A program made the translations under genes and the position numbers. 64,000 nucleotides of DNA from Hyphomicrobiales bacterium (GTDB taxonomy: Bacteria; Pseudomonadota; Alphaproteobacteria; Rhizobiales; Rhizobiaceae), in the NCBI GenBank assembly GCA_900473915.1, contig UCNG01000014.1:94745-158744 (forward strand), in the 5' to 3' direction. This document shows positions 17,564 through 27,030 of the stretch, piece after piece. The first letter of the stretch is position 1. The number at the start of each line of letters is the position of its first letter. The notes under the pieces are model-generated. The model worked only from the letters and a program-made list of their open reading frames with translations, was not told where the DNA came from and made no database searches.

Positions 17564-18786
17564 GCCGCCTTCTCCCCGAAAATCGCGGCAGCGAGCCTTT
17601 CGCCATAGCGTGACAGGGTATAATCGGCTGCACGCTCGCGCGCATTTTCTCCCATCCGTTCCAGTGCCGCCGGATTGCCCGCCAGTTCCCGCAGGATTTC
17701 GGCTGTCTCCCTGACGTCGCGGATCGGCACGATGTAGCCGTCGACACCGTTGCGCACCACGCTGCCGGTATTCTCGGTACAGATCACGGGCAGCCCCGCG
17801 GCCAATGCTTCATAAACGGAAATCGCGGACCCTTCGCATAAGGAGGGAAGCAGAAAGACATCGGCCCATTCAAACTGCTTGCGCATCTCGCTGCGCGGAA
17901 TGGGGCCCGTCAGTTCAACCGTTGCAGCCAGCCTTGCCTGCGCCTCCGGCAAAAGTTCCAGCGGCCCCACCATCCGGAATTCTGCCTGCCCCGCCAGCAG
18001 CCTTGAAACCGCGCCGACATAGGGCGAGCCTTTGCGTAAGCCAACAGCGCCCACCGTCAGCACGCGCAATTTGCCCGGCTTCCGCGCCTTTCGTTCGATC
18101 TGGAAGCGTGTATCGACCCCGGTCGGAACCACGACGATCTTTTCCGGCGCGCAACCTTCCTCGGCAACATGACGGGCAACGAAGGGCGATGGACACACGA
18201 CCAGATCGGCGAGCCGCCATTCGGTTCGCTCGCGTTCCGCGAAAGCCTCGCAATAGCCATCGTCTTCGACCGGCAATTGCCAGCCCGGATTCAACAGCTC
18301 CTCTTCCTGCCCTAGCCGGTCGACGATTGCGCGCGGCGCGATGACCTGATCGACAGCGGTCCACAGCCCCGCTTTCCGAGCAGCCGACAGCACTTCCACG
18401 GCTTCGCCGCTGAAAGCATAGACCCCGCCCGCGCCGTGGAATCCGCTTTCAGCGACCAGCCTGCCGAATGTTTCGCCAGCCCATATCGCATTGGCGGTGG
18501 ATTTCGGCCCGGTCTGGTTCGCCAGCCTGCGCAGGGCCGAGCGCAATCCGAAAACCGGAAAGGTCGTCATCTGCTTGAGCGGGATTCCCTGCGGCTTGCG
18601 CCCGACCAGCCGGCGCACCGAGGATGGAAGCGCAGTGGGCGGCACGCTGCCGAGCAGACGCGGCCATCCCTGAAAGGCGCAGATATCCGTATAGAAATGC
18701 GCCAGTCTCTGGTTGTTTGCGAAAATGCGCGGGACCGCATAATGCCGGCGCGCGCCAAGCTGGCTGACAACGACCGAGCCTTCCAT
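17560..18786 (-). CDS. Glycosyltransferase family 4 (GT-B fold)
   Basis: A 408-residue GT4 enzyme with VVSQLGARRHYAVPRIFANN at the N terminus, donor-domain LRVLTVGAVGLRKGSPYV, ATVELTGPIPRSE and the EX7E block SLCEGSAISVYEALAAGLP. GTG (18789) and ATG (18786) starts are both possible; GAGGGA lies six bases before the ATG, which I prefer. It overlaps the stop of the WcaI-like gene and shares ATGA with the next GT4 gene. The role is addition of a repeat-unit sugar. Confidence 0.85.
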   Translation of the reverse strand: MEGSVVVSQLGARRHYAVPRIFANNQRLAHFYTDICAFQGWPRLLGSVPPTALPSSVRRLVGRKPQGIPLKQMTTFPVFGLRSALRRLANQTGPKSTANAIWAGETFGRLVAESGFHGAGGVYAFSGEAVEVLSAARKAGLWTAVDQVIAPRAIVDRLGQEEELLNPGWQLPVEDDGYCEAFAERERTEWRLADLVVCPSPFVARHVAEEGCAPEKIVVVPTGVDTRFQIERKARKPGKLRVLTVGAVGLRKGSPYVGAVSRLLAGQAEFRMVGPLELLPEAQARLAATVELTGPIPRSEMRKQFEWADVFLLPSLCEGSAISVYEALAAGLPVICTENTGSVVRNGVDGYIVPIRDVRETAEILRELAGNPAALERMGENARERAADYTLSRYGERLAAAIFGEKAA

Positions 18787-20057
18787 CACAGTTCCCTCGG
18801 CTGGAACTGGCGGTCGAGAACCGGCATGGCCTGCGGCACCACCTTCTCCTCAAGCCGCGAGATGGCCGATTGCCAGACGGCTGCGCCATATTCCCGCGAA
18901 TAGGCGGTTTCCATCAGATAACGGGCATTGTTGCCCATCGACATGCGTCCGACTGGCGAGCGGCGCAAATGAAGGATCGCACCGACCAGCGCGTCGACAT
19001 CGCCTGGTCTCAACGCCATGCCGCACTGGAAATCGCGGACAATCGTGCCGATCTCGCCCTCCGTGTCGCCGACGAAGATCGTCGGGCGGGCGGCGGCAAG
19101 CACACCATAAAACTTGCTGGGAACGATGCAATGCTCCAGTTCCGGCTTCAGCGAAACCAGATGCACATTGGCAGCGCCAAGGCTTTCGGACAGTTTTTCA
19201 ACCGGCTGGAACGGCTTCATCATCACATTGGTCAGGCCGCGCCGCCTGACCTCGCTTTCGACGAAGGCGCGCTGCTGCCCCTCGCCGATCATCAGGAAGA
19301 CGATGCTTTTCATATGCCGCAGCCGCTCGGCTGCATCGAGCACCGTCTGAAACTCGTGCGCACGCCCGAAATTGCCTGAATAGCCGACAACGAATTTGCG
19401 TCCGAGGCCCCAGGCGCGGCGGAGCGGATTATGCGCCGGTTCGGTCGGCACGATCTCGTTTCGGTCGGCCCAGTGGTGGACCACGCTCAGGCTTTCCGCC
19501 GGAATGTCTCGCGTCGCCAGATAATGCGCCATGCGCTCTATCGGGCAAATGGTCAGCGCCGACTGGCGCATCGACCAGTTGCGCAGGATCATGGCGAGCT
19601 TGCCGGAAATGGTATCGGACCGGATGAGGCCGAGCTCCATCGCCGTTTCGGGAAAAAGGTCCATCACCCAGTTGACCAGCCTTGCGCCGCGCAGCCGGAC
19701 CGGCAGCGCAGCCGAAACCGACAGAAGCGGCGGATCGGTGCAGACGACGCACACATCATCCTTCTTGGCATGGGCCGCGAACCATGCGGCGGCGGACAGA
19801 TGGAAGGTCGCATAATCCACCGCGCGCCCGACAAGCCTGCCGCGACCGAAGCCCGAGGTCCATATGCGGTGCACGTCGACACCGTTTATCGTCTCGCGCG
19901 CAGGGAGCACATCCTTCCGCCTGTCGTGATAGCTGCGGCTTGCCAGCACCGTCGTCTCTATGCCTTCGCGCACCAGCGTATGCGCAAGGCTCGTCACCAT
20001 CCGGCTCGTCGCCGACTGGTCCGGGTAGTAGTAACGATTGGCAAGCACCACACGCAT
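18786..20057 (-). CDS. WcaI-like glycosyltransferase family 4
   Basis: A 423-residue GT4 enzyme with NRYYYPDQSATSRMVTSLAHTL at the N terminus, which is typical of colanic-acid WcaI-like proteins, GRKFVVGYSGNFGRAHEFQ and VIVPSKFYGVLAAARPTIF-type donor region (SKFYGVLAAARP near 330). The standard EX7E is replaced by the PSKFY variant seen in the WcaI group. I chose the ATG at 20057, preceded by GGAAGCG. It is the first gene of the three-gene GT4 operon and diverges from gmd. Confidence 0.85.
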   Translation of the reverse strand: MRVVLANRYYYPDQSATSRMVTSLAHTLVREGIETTVLASRSYHDRRKDVLPARETINGVDVHRIWTSGFGRGRLVGRAVDYATFHLSAAAWFAAHAKKDDVCVVCTDPPLLSVSAALPVRLRGARLVNWVMDLFPETAMELGLIRSDTISGKLAMILRNWSMRQSALTICPIERMAHYLATRDIPAESLSVVHHWADRNEIVPTEPAHNPLRRAWGLGRKFVVGYSGNFGRAHEFQTVLDAAERLRHMKSIVFLMIGEGQQRAFVESEVRRRGLTNVMMKPFQPVEKLSESLGAANVHLVSLKPELEHCIVPSKFYGVLAAARPTIFVGDTEGEIGTIVRDFQCGMALRPGDVDALVGAILHLRRSPVGRMSMGNNARYLMETAYSREYGAAVWQSAISRLEEKVVPQAMPVLDRQFQPREL

Positions 20058-20297
20058 GATTTCGCTTCCTGTGCACGATCCCTTACCCAGAGGATCGCAA
20101 CAGCGCGACAGATACCGCAAGAAACACAAAGGCATGGCAGGCACCGACAGCGGGCGAACTGCCTACTTCTTTGGGTGAAACCAGCCATGCCGGACGCGCC
20201 GCAAGCCTCATCCGAAGAGGGATGTTCCGGCCCGCGTTTGCCGTTTTGGAGCCGTTCTGCCCGCGCCGGAAATCGCTAACATGCTTCCATCGAGTTT
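20058..20297. promoter_or_regulatory. Divergent promoter region between the GT4 operon and gmd
   Basis: This 240-base gap holds the promoters of both operons. No clear -35/-10 pair or strong inverted repeat is visible to me. Confidence 0.35.
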
Positions 20298-21386
20298 ATG
20301 ATCGGAGGCAGGGTCTTGCAGGAGAAAACAGCTCTCATCGTCGGCGTGACCGGACAGGACGGCGCCTATCTAAGCGAGCTTCTGCTCAAGAAAGGCTATC
20401 GCGTGCATGGTCTGAAGCGGCGGTCTTCCTCGTTCAACACGGCCCGCATCGATCATCTCTATCAGGACCCGCACGAAGAGAACATTCGCTTTCGCCTGCA
20501 TTTCGGCGACCTGACGGATGCCACCAATCTGTGTCGCGTCATTCAGGAAGTGCGGCCCGACGAGATTTACAATCTCGGCGCCCAGAGCCATGTGCAGGTG
20601 AGTTTCGAGACGCCCGAATATACGGCCAATGCCGATGCGCTCGGCACGCTTCGCCTGCTTGAATCCATGCGCATTCTGGGGCTGGGCAAAACATGCCGCT
20701 TCTATCAGGCCTCCACATCGGAGCTTTTCGGCAACAGTTCGCCCAAGGCGCAAAACGAACAGACGCCCTTTGCGCCGCGCAGTCCCTATGCGACGGCAAA
20801 GCTCTATGCCTATTGGACAACGGTGAATTACCGCGACGCCTATGGCTTCCATGCATCCAACGGCATCCTGTTCAATCACGAAAGCCCGCTACGCGGCGAA
20901 ACCTTCGTCACCCGCAAGATCACCCGGGCTGTCGCGGCCATCGAACGCGGCCTTCAGGACAGGCTTCGGCTCGGCAATCTCGATGCCCGCCGCGACTGGG
21001 GCCATGCCCGTGACTATGTCGAGGGTATGTGGCGCATCCTGCAGGAAGATGTTCCCGACGATTACGTTCTGGCCACCGGCGAAACGCACACCGTGCGGGA
21101 GTTCGTCGAACGCGCCTTCAAGGCGGTCGACAAGGAAATCGTGTGGCAAGGCGATGGCGTGGAAGAAATCGGCCGCGACCGGAAATCCGGCAATTGCCTG
21201 ATCGAGATCGATCCGCGCTATTTCCGTCCGAACGAAGTCGATTTCCTGCTCGGCGATGCGTCCAAGGCGAAAGATCGCCTCGGCTGGCGGCATACGACAG
21301 GCTTCGACAGCCTTGTAGCTGAAATGGTCGACTGGGATTTGCGCAACATCATGCGGGAGGTCGGACGCAATGACTTCTATGGCTGA
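20298..21386 (+). CDS. gmd: GDP-mannose 4,6-dehydratase
   Basis: A 362-residue extended SDR matching Gmd: [20 protein letters not shown] (NADP+ site), [27 protein letters not shown], catalytic STSE and [10 protein letters not shown] (YxxxK), [17 protein letters not shown], and [18 protein letters not shown]. It converts GDP-D-mannose to GDP-4-keto-6-deoxy-D-mannose. The ATG at 20298 has no clear ribosome site; a TTG at 20316 lies eight bases after GGAGG and may be the real start, giving 356 residues. It overlaps fcl by 17 bases, so the pair makes GDP-L-fucose for the locus. Confidence 0.95.
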   Translation: MIGGRVLQEKTALIVGVTGQDGAYLSELLLKKGYRVHGLKRRSSSFNTARIDHLYQDPHEENIRFRLHFGDLTDATNLCRVIQEVRPDEIYNLGAQSHVQVSFETPEYTANADALGTLRLLESMRILGLGKTCRFYQASTSELFGNSSPKAQNEQTPFAPRSPYATAKLYAYWTTVNYRDAYGFHASNGILFNHESPLRGETFVTRKITRAVAAIERGLQDRLRLGNLDARRDWGHARDYVEGMWRILQEDVPDDYVLATGETHTVREFVERAFKAVDKEIVWQGDGVEEIGRDRKSGNCLIEIDPRYFRPNEVDFLLGDASKAKDRLGWRHTTGFDSLVAEMVDWDLRNIMREVGRNDFYG

Positions 21387-22344
21387 TATCGCCCCACTCT
21401 ATTCGCTGGAAGGCAAGAAGGTGTTCGTTGCCGGGCACACGGGCATGGTCGGTTCGGCCATCCTCCGCCGCCTGCATGGCACGGATTGCGACATCATCAC
21501 TGCCGCGCACAGCACGCTCGACCTGACCCGGCAGGGACCGACGGAAAATTTCATCAGCGGCCGCAAGCCGGATGTCATCATCATCGCGGCCGCCCGCGTT
21601 GGCGGCATTCTGGCCAATTCGCAATATCCGGCGGATTTTCTCTACGACAATCTTTTGATCGGCATGAACCTCATCCACGCCGCCCATCAGACAGGCGTGG
21701 AGCGCCTCTTATGGCTCGGCTCAAGCTGCATCTATCCCCGCGACGCGGCGCAGCCTCTCACCGAAGACGCGCTTTTGACCGGCCCCCTGGAGCCGACCAA
21801 CGAAGCCTATGCCATCGCCAAGATCGCCGGGCTGAAATATGCGCAAGCCTGCGCGCGGCAATATGGCAACCGCTTCATGACGGCTATGCCGACCAATCTC
21901 TACGGCCCGAACGACAATTTCGATCCCGAAAGCTCGCATGTGCTGCCCGCACTGATCCGGCGGATTCATGAGGCCAAGGTGCGGGGCGTCGACCATGTGA
22001 CGCTCTGGGGAAGCGGCAAGCCCCTGCGGGAATTCCTGCATGTGGACGACCTTGCCGATGCCTGCCTGCACATGCTGCGTTTCTATGACGGCATCGAGCC
22101 AATAAATATCGGAACGGGCGACGAGATTTCGATCAGGGATCTGGCACTGACGGTCGCGCGCGTCGTCGGCTACGAAGGCCGCTTTGAACATGATCTCGGC
22201 AAGCCCGACGGCACGCCGCGCAAGCTTCTCGACACCTCGAAGATGCGGGCGCTTGGCTGGAAGCCGCGTATTCGTCTCGAAGATGGCTTGCGTCAAGTCT
22301 ATCGCGATTGGTTGCAGGAAGCCGCCGATCCCGTCGCGGCTTGA
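21370..22344 (+). CDS. fcl: GDP-L-fucose synthase
   Basis: A 324-residue SDR matching Fcl/Wca[52 protein letters not shown] (YxxxK), [26 protein letters not shown], and [15 protein letters not shown]. It performs the 3,5-epimerisation and NADPH-dependent 4-reduction that give GDP-L-fucose from the Gmd product. An ATG at 21379 is an alternative start. It overlaps gmd and converges with the ExoF-like gene ten bases on. Confidence 0.95.
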   Translation: MTSMADIAPLYSLEGKKVFVAGHTGMVGSAILRRLHGTDCDIITAAHSTLDLTRQGPTENFISGRKPDVIIIAAARVGGILANSQYPADFLYDNLLIGMNLIHAAHQTGVERLLWLGSSCIYPRDAAQPLTEDALLTGPLEPTNEAYAIAKIAGLKYAQACARQYGNRFMTAMPTNLYGPNDNFDPESSHVLPALIRRIHEAKVRGVDHVTLWGSGKPLREFLHVDDLADACLHMLRFYDGIEPINIGTGDEISIRDLALTVARVVGYEGRFEHDLGKPDGTPRKLLDTSKMRALGWKPRIRLEDGLRQVYRDWLQEAADPVAA

Positions 22345-22347
22345 GAA

Positions 22348-22368
22348 GCTCGCTTTATGAAGGCGAGC
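22348..22368. terminator. Stem-loop in the fcl / exoF-like convergent gap
   Basis: GCTCGC (22348-22353) and GCGAGC (22363-22368) can pair around a 9-base loop at the junction of the two convergent genes. There is no T-run, so the role as a terminator is only suggested by position. Confidence 0.35.
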
Positions 22369-23602
22369 CGCCTACCCTGCTCATATCCAGTTCGACGCGC
22401 AGGATATCGCCCGGCTTGATCTCCGTGCGCTCATTGGCAACGATATCCTGGAAGCTGCCATCAACGATACGGCTGATCGAGAAGATCAGCTTCTGGCGCA
22501 GCGTGGACGAGGCAATATTGCCGGATGACTTGGCGATTTCGGCCATGGTCTGAAGCTGCGCATTGCTGCGGTGCTCCATGCGGGCAATGTTGAGGTCAAT
22601 GTCCTGCAACGCAGTCGCAGCCTCGCTCCTGCGGATTTCGTCCAGATTGGCGATGCGCTGCTGCATGGCAAGCTGGTTCTGCCTCGCCCGCGCGAGGAAG
22701 GAGGCAAGCTCCAGCGCGGCCCGCCGCGTAGCCGACAGATCGCGCTCCATGTCGCGAAGATTGGATTTGGCGGCAAGGCCGCGATCCACCAGCGACTTGC
22801 TGGAATCCACGTTCTCCTGCAACAGCCCGATTTCCGTGTCGTGCAGCTTGATGCTCTGCTGCAAGGTCTCGATCTCGTCGCCATAGCTCGCGGCCTGCGC
22901 TTCCAGTGCCTGACGTTCGGCGGCGAGATTGTTGCGGCGGACATTGAAGACGGTCTTTTCCCCGTCCAGCATCTGCTGCGTCAGCGCCACCGTTTCCTTG
23001 TTCGCGGCAGGCTGTTCTGGAAGGGCATAATTGAATTCCGCGCCGTTCAGCTCCGCCTCGAAACGCGCCCGGCGGATTGTCATGGCGGTGATCTGCATCT
23101 GCAAATCCGCATATTCCTGCTGGACGGTGATAAGCTGCATCCCGGCGGTCAGCGCTGGCGTCTCGGTCTTGCCTGCCCCGCCGCCAAGCGCCGTCAGTTC
23201 AAGCACCACCATGCCGGGCCGAAATTGATATTTTCCCGGCATCTTCACGTCGCCGACCACAAATACCGGCGCGTACTGGTTGACCGTTGCCGTGACCGTC
23301 AGGCCGGGAATATGCTGGGACAGCGATCCGGCGATCTTTTCACCAACCTCGTTTATGGTCAGCCCGTTTACCGGGATGTTGCCCACGATCGGATAGCCGA
23401 TATTGCCATCCACATCGACCGGGTAAAGCCCTGTGAGGGACGGCTGGCCATAGACGGTCACCTGCAACACGTCGTTGGCGCCGACCCGGTAGGCCTGCCC
23501 TTCGCCAAGCGCGGCAAAATTTCCGCCAGCCAGAATGAGCCCCGAGAGCATCGTGGCCCGCAGATAAGTGGCGATGCGATTTCTGATGATCCTGTGTGAC
23601 AT
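22355..23602 (-). CDS. ExoF-like outer-membrane polysaccharide export protein (OPX)
   Basis: A 415-residue protein with an N-terminal signal (LRATMLSGLILAGGNFAALG), then a Poly_export domain (YRVGANDVLQVTVYGQPSL, PVDVDGNIGYPIVGNIPV), an SLBB region (VFVVGDVKMPGKYQFRPGMVVLE... about 115-150), and a long coiled-coil segment (about 170-350). This is the ExoF layout rather than that of the lipoprotein Wza; no lipobox Cys is seen. It would form or assist the periplasmic and outer-membrane part of the export channel. It is nine bases downstream of the ExoP-like gene on the same strand, and the two are likely partners. Confidence 0.85.
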   Translation of the reverse strand: MSHRIIRNRIATYLRATMLSGLILAGGNFAALGEGQAYRVGANDVLQVTVYGQPSLTGLYPVDVDGNIGYPIVGNIPVNGLTINEVGEKIAGSLSQHIPGLTVTATVNQYAPVFVVGDVKMPGKYQFRPGMVVLELTALGGGAGKTETPALTAGMQLITVQQEYADLQMQITAMTIRRARFEAELNGAEFNYALPEQPAANKETVALTQQMLDGEKTVFNVRRNNLAAERQALEAQAASYGDEIETLQQSIKLHDTEIGLLQENVDSSKSLVDRGLAAKSNLRDMERDLSATRRAALELASFLARARQNQLAMQQRIANLDEIRRSEAATALQDIDLNIARMEHRSNAQLQTMAEIAKSSGNIASSTLRQKLIFSISRIVDGSFQDIVANERTEIKPGDILRVELDMSRVGGSPS

Positions 23603-23611
23603 GGCTTGCCC

Positions 23612-25804
23612 TCACGCCTGTTCCTGAACGCTGCCTGCGGCTGACTTTGGCCGTCGCGAGAAGATGGCACTCACGCCTCGCTTCGCCCACAAGCCCAACC
23701 CGCCCATGACGCCAATGACGGCCAGCCAGCCGTGATAGGACGACGAATTATGGTTCACGACCGCAAGCGCTGGCTTGCGCCCGAAGGACGCCATCGTCTG
23801 GATCAGCGCATTGGTCGCATACTGGTCCTGCCGGTCCGACGGCACCACGAGAAGCGCCGTATCCGTTGCCCGCGACAGCAGAACCGAGCGCTTGTCCTCC
23901 ATGACCGCCGGGAGATCGACCAGAATGATCTTGTGATCGGCGCGCAACTGGGCAATCAGCTCGGCCAGCCAGTCGCCCTCGCGCCTCTGGCTGTTGGGCG
24001 TGACGATATCGATGCCTGAACCATGGTCGTGCACCAGTGTCGCGCCTGCCAGCGCGCGACCGCTGGAAATGATGCCGTTATCCCCTTGCGGAAGCCCGAA
24101 AGCCTCCGCCAGCCCCGACCGCCTGCTGGTCGCATCGATAACCGCAACCGTCAAGCCGGTCGCGGCAATCTGTTGTGCGAGCGCGGTGATCAGCAAAGTC
24201 TTTCCCTCGCCGTTGGACAGGGAAACGACCGAAAGCGCCAGCGAATCCCGACCCCGGGTCAAAGCCCGCAGGCGATCATGCACGGACTTGATCGCCCGAC
24301 CGAACGGGCTTGCCGGGTCGAGGCCGCGATTGACAAGAAGCGGCACGGTCATTTGCGGCGAAACCGGCAGCAGCGTCGCTGCCGGAATGCCCGGCAGCAT
24401 CAGCGAAGCCGTCTGCGCGGGCCTGATCTTGTCGAACGTTTCCTTAAGCATCGTGCCCGCAAGTGCTACCAGCCCGCCAAGCCCCAGCCCCAGCAACAGC
24501 CAGTTCGGCAAGTTGGGGCTGGCCTTGGCCATTGCCGGTTCCGCCGGAGAAATCATCTGCGCTTCGGGCGCGGCCATGCCGTCCTGCTCGATCAGCTGCT
24601 TGTACCGCGTCAGATAGCTTTCATAGACCGTTCGGCTGGCATTGGCTTCCCGGTCAAGCTGCACGGCTTTCACCTGCGCCTGATTGGCTTCGGCAAGATC
24701 GGCCTCCGCTTTTCTCAACGCCTCTTCCAGTCCGCTGCGCCTTTGGCGCGCTATCTGGATTTCGTTGCCGAGGCTCTTGATGATTTCGCCAACCTGGCTG
24801 GAAATCTGCTGTTTCAGCGCTTCCTGTTCAGCCTTCAGCACCGGGATTTCGGCGCTCTTCAGCGCCCCGTTCGACTGTAACTCGCCAAGCTGCCGCTCGA
24901 CGCGCGCCTGTTCGCTGCGCAAGGTCTGGATGGCGGGCGAGGCCAGAACCTCGGCCAGTGCAGGCGCTTCATCGTTACTCTTGAGTTCTTCCGCCGTGCG
25001 CAACCGCGCCTCGGCAAGCGAAACGGCGCCCGTCGCCGCGACAATCTCGCTGTTCAGCGCCGCCACGCGCTGGGCCTGAAAGCTGATCTGTCCCTGATCG
25101 CCTGCAAGCCGTGACTTCTGCCGGAATTCTTCCGCCGCACGTTCCGCACTTTCAAGGTCGCTGCGCAAGTTGCCCAGCTTATCGCCAAGCCATTCGCTGA
25201 TGCGCCGTGTCGCCGATTGCTGCACATCGATCTGATGGTCGAGATAGGCGGTGGCGAAGGCGTTGGCGACCTGCGCCGCATAAACCCGGTCGGAAGCGCG
25301 GTAGGATATGAAGATCGTATAGGACCGCCCGTCATTGGTGACGCGCAGCCGCGAAAGAAGCAGGTCTATCTGCTGGCGTTCACGCAAGGCAGGATCGACA
25401 TCCCGGGCGCCTTTGGCGCGCGAACTCGTATCTGAAGCGGACGACAGCACCGTGCGCGAACGGAATTCCGTCGGCACGGCAATGTTCTCCGCTTGCAGGA
25501 TGTCGATGACCTTGCGCGCCATCATGCGGGAATTGATGATATCGAGTTCGGAACGCAGCACCGGGCTGTCCTGTGGCAACGGCGTGATTGCAGTTTCATT
25601 GGGAAGCGCCTGCAAGCGGCGCATATCCAGCACCAGCACGGACTCCGACACATAACTGACCGGCGCGGTAAGGTAGCCCGCAAAACCCACGCCGATGCCC
25701 GCGACCACCGGCACGATCAGCATCATTTTTCTGCGCCTTATTGTGTCGAGCAGGTCAGCCACCGGCTGCCGCCCGTTTCCTGCCGAAACGTCGGAGATAA
25801 TCAC
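23612..25804 (-). CDS. ExoP/Wzc-like polysaccharide co-polymerase with degenerate BY-kinase domain
   Basis: A 730-residue PCP-2a-type protein: TM1 near 28-48, a Wzz domain, a long periplasmic coiled coil (about 210-400), TM2 near 434-452, and a cytoplasmic ParA/BY-kinase-like domain with Walker A SNGEGKT (530-536) and Walker B IILVDLP (626-632). The A-prime motif is VIDATSRR instead of the usual DxDxR. No C-terminal tyrosine cluster is present; instead there is a third hydrophobic segment (about 692-706). Start is GTG at 25804 with AAGGAG upstream. It controls chain length and export with the Wzy and ExoF-like proteins. It lies 58 bases behind the LuxR-type gene on the same strand. Confidence 0.85.
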   Translation of the reverse strand: MIISDVSAGNGRQPVADLLDTIRRRKMMLIVPVVAGIGVGFAGYLTAPVSYVSESVLVLDMRRLQALPNETAITPLPQDSPVLRSELDIINSRMMARKVIDILQAENIAVPTEFRSRTVLSSASDTSSRAKGARDVDPALRERQQIDLLLSRLRVTNDGRSYTIFISYRASDRVYAAQVANAFATAYLDHQIDVQQSATRRISEWLGDKLGNLRSDLESAERAAEEFRQKSRLAGDQGQISFQAQRVAALNSEIVAATGAVSLAEARLRTAEELKSNDEAPALAEVLASPAIQTLRSEQARVERQLGELQSNGALKSAEIPVLKAEQEALKQQISSQVGEIIKSLGNEIQIARQRRSGLEEALRKAEADLAEANQAQVKAVQLDREANASRTVYESYLTRYKQLIEQDGMAAPEAQMISPAEPAMAKASPNLPNWLLLGLGLGGLVALAGTMLKETFDKIRPAQTASLMLPGIPAATLLPVSPQMTVPLLVNRGLDPASPFGRAIKSVHDRLRALTRGRDSLALSVVSLSNGEGKTLLITALAQQIAATGLTVAVIDATSRRSGLAEAFGLPQGDNGIISSGRALAGATLVHDHGSGIDIVTPNSQRREGDWLAELIAQLRADHKIILVDLPAVMEDKRSVLLSRATDTALLVVPSDRQDQYATNALIQTMASFGRKPALAVVNHNSSSYHGWLAVIGVMGGLGLWAKRGVSAIFSRRPKSAAGSVQEQA

Positions 25805-25862
25805 CCAAATTCTCCTTCACGGAATAATTCAATGCGCCGGCTGGCAAACGCCCGCCAATGGC

Positions 25863-26639
25863 CTATTGCAGATCGGCAAACGATGTTTCCGACGGGAACA
25901 GCTCGTTGATGATACACGCCACTTCAGTACGGTTGGACGCTTTCAGCTTCTTCATGATGTTGCGGATATGAACCTTCACGGTGCTTTCCCGCAGCTTCAG
26001 TTCATAGGCGATGATCTTGTTCGCCTTGCCCCGGCGCAGCGCATTGACCACTTCGGCCTGACGCTGGGTGAACATGCCGCCAAGGGGTTGCAGCCGCTGT
26101 GAGTTCGGATCGGTGGCATGGCGCAGAGCCAGCACGCTGCTGGCCGGAACGAAGGTTCCCCCCGCCATGGCAAGCCGCAATGCCTCGACGCAGACATTCA
26201 CATTGACCGATGTCGGAATATAGCCCTTCACACCATGGTCGAGCGCCTTGAGAACCTGAGAAATTTCTTCCTTGTCGGCCAGGAGAATGACAGGCGCTGG
26301 AGCGCAATCCGTGACAATGCGATTGAGGTAATTACCAACCGCCGGGTCTGAAACCTTCTGACCGCCGATGTTGAAAAGCACCGCGCCCGCCGTGCGGCCA
26401 CGGCGCTGATGCTGCCACTGCTCGAACGAGCTGAATGTGGCGATCGACATTTCGATGCTGTGGTTCGTCAGCCCGTGCGCAAGACATTCGCGATCCAGTG
26501 CGCGGTTGTCTATGATAACCAGCAGCGGCAGCACGCTGTCGCTCGGCAGTTCAGGCTTAAAGGAAGTGTCTTTCGCTACCCCCAAACCGTTATTCTTTAA
26601 TTCAGTGGTTCTGTTGCTAAACTGTGGAGAAATGTTCAT
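25863..26639 (-). CDS. LuxR/FixJ-family transcription regulator with pseudo-receiver domain
   Basis: A 258-residue protein: a receiver-like domain (about 36-160) and a C-terminal GerE/LuxR helix-turn-helix (about 188-246, MFTQRQAEVVNALRRG, ESTVKVHIRNIMKKL). The receiver has lost its chemistry: the phosphorylated Asp position reads LFNIG (Asn90), the acidic pair reads DN (44-45), and the conserved Lys position reads PTS (142-144). It is thus probably not a classical phospho-acceptor, like CsgD/VpsT regulators. Its position directly upstream of the ExoP/ExoF operon, same strand, suggests it controls EPS production. GAGGGCG precedes the ATG. Confidence 0.85.
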   Translation of the reverse strand: MNISPQFSNRTTELKNNGLGVAKDTSFKPELPSDSVLPLLVIIDNRALDRECLAHGLTNHSIEMSIATFSSFEQWQHQRRGRTAGAVLFNIGGQKVSDPAVGNYLNRIVTDCAPAPVILLADKEEISQVLKALDHGVKGYIPTSVNVNVCVEALRLAMAGGTFVPASSVLALRHATDPNSQRLQPLGGMFTQRQAEVVNALRRGKANKIIAYELKLRESTVKVHIRNIMKKLKASNRTEVACIINELFPSETSFADLQ

Positions 26640-27030
26640 TTGTTCGCCCTCTAACCCAATTTAAACCCGCGCCTCCGTTGCTTGCACGTCACAATCAAGT
26701 AAGCGCATCGGTTACCTGGTTTATTTATCTTTATGATTTATAGACAGCCACCGGGAGAAACTATTCCGGTATTTGTTCTTGTTTTCAGGAAAGTTGCCCG
26801 AAATTTTCTTGAGTGTCATTAACCTAGATTAAGGGTTTCGCGAAAATATGGTTTAGTAGAAGCGCGGATATATACCCAATTAGTGGTAGAAATTACTACC
26901 TTGCCAAAACACGCTCCCTCGATAACACTCTTGCGAAGCCCTGCTTCCGGGCGAGAGCGGGGAAAGAACGCGGGGATACCAGACTTAAAATTTATATTTC
27001 CTTTGCTGGGCGAAACGGCAGGTAGGCTCA
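26640..27030. other. AT-rich divergent regulatory region between the LuxR-type and Crp-type genes
   Basis: This 391-base gap is clearly richer in A+T than its surroundings and must hold both promoters. I see no gene in it. The only clear symmetric site is the near-palindrome at 26885-26900, listed separately. Confidence 0.5.
26885..26900. promoter_or_regulatory. Near-palindrome, candidate operator
   Basis: GGTAGAAATTACTACC is a 16-base palindrome with one mismatch. It lies 131 bases upstream of the Crp-type gene in the AT-rich gap and could bind either flanking regulator. Confidence 0.4.
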
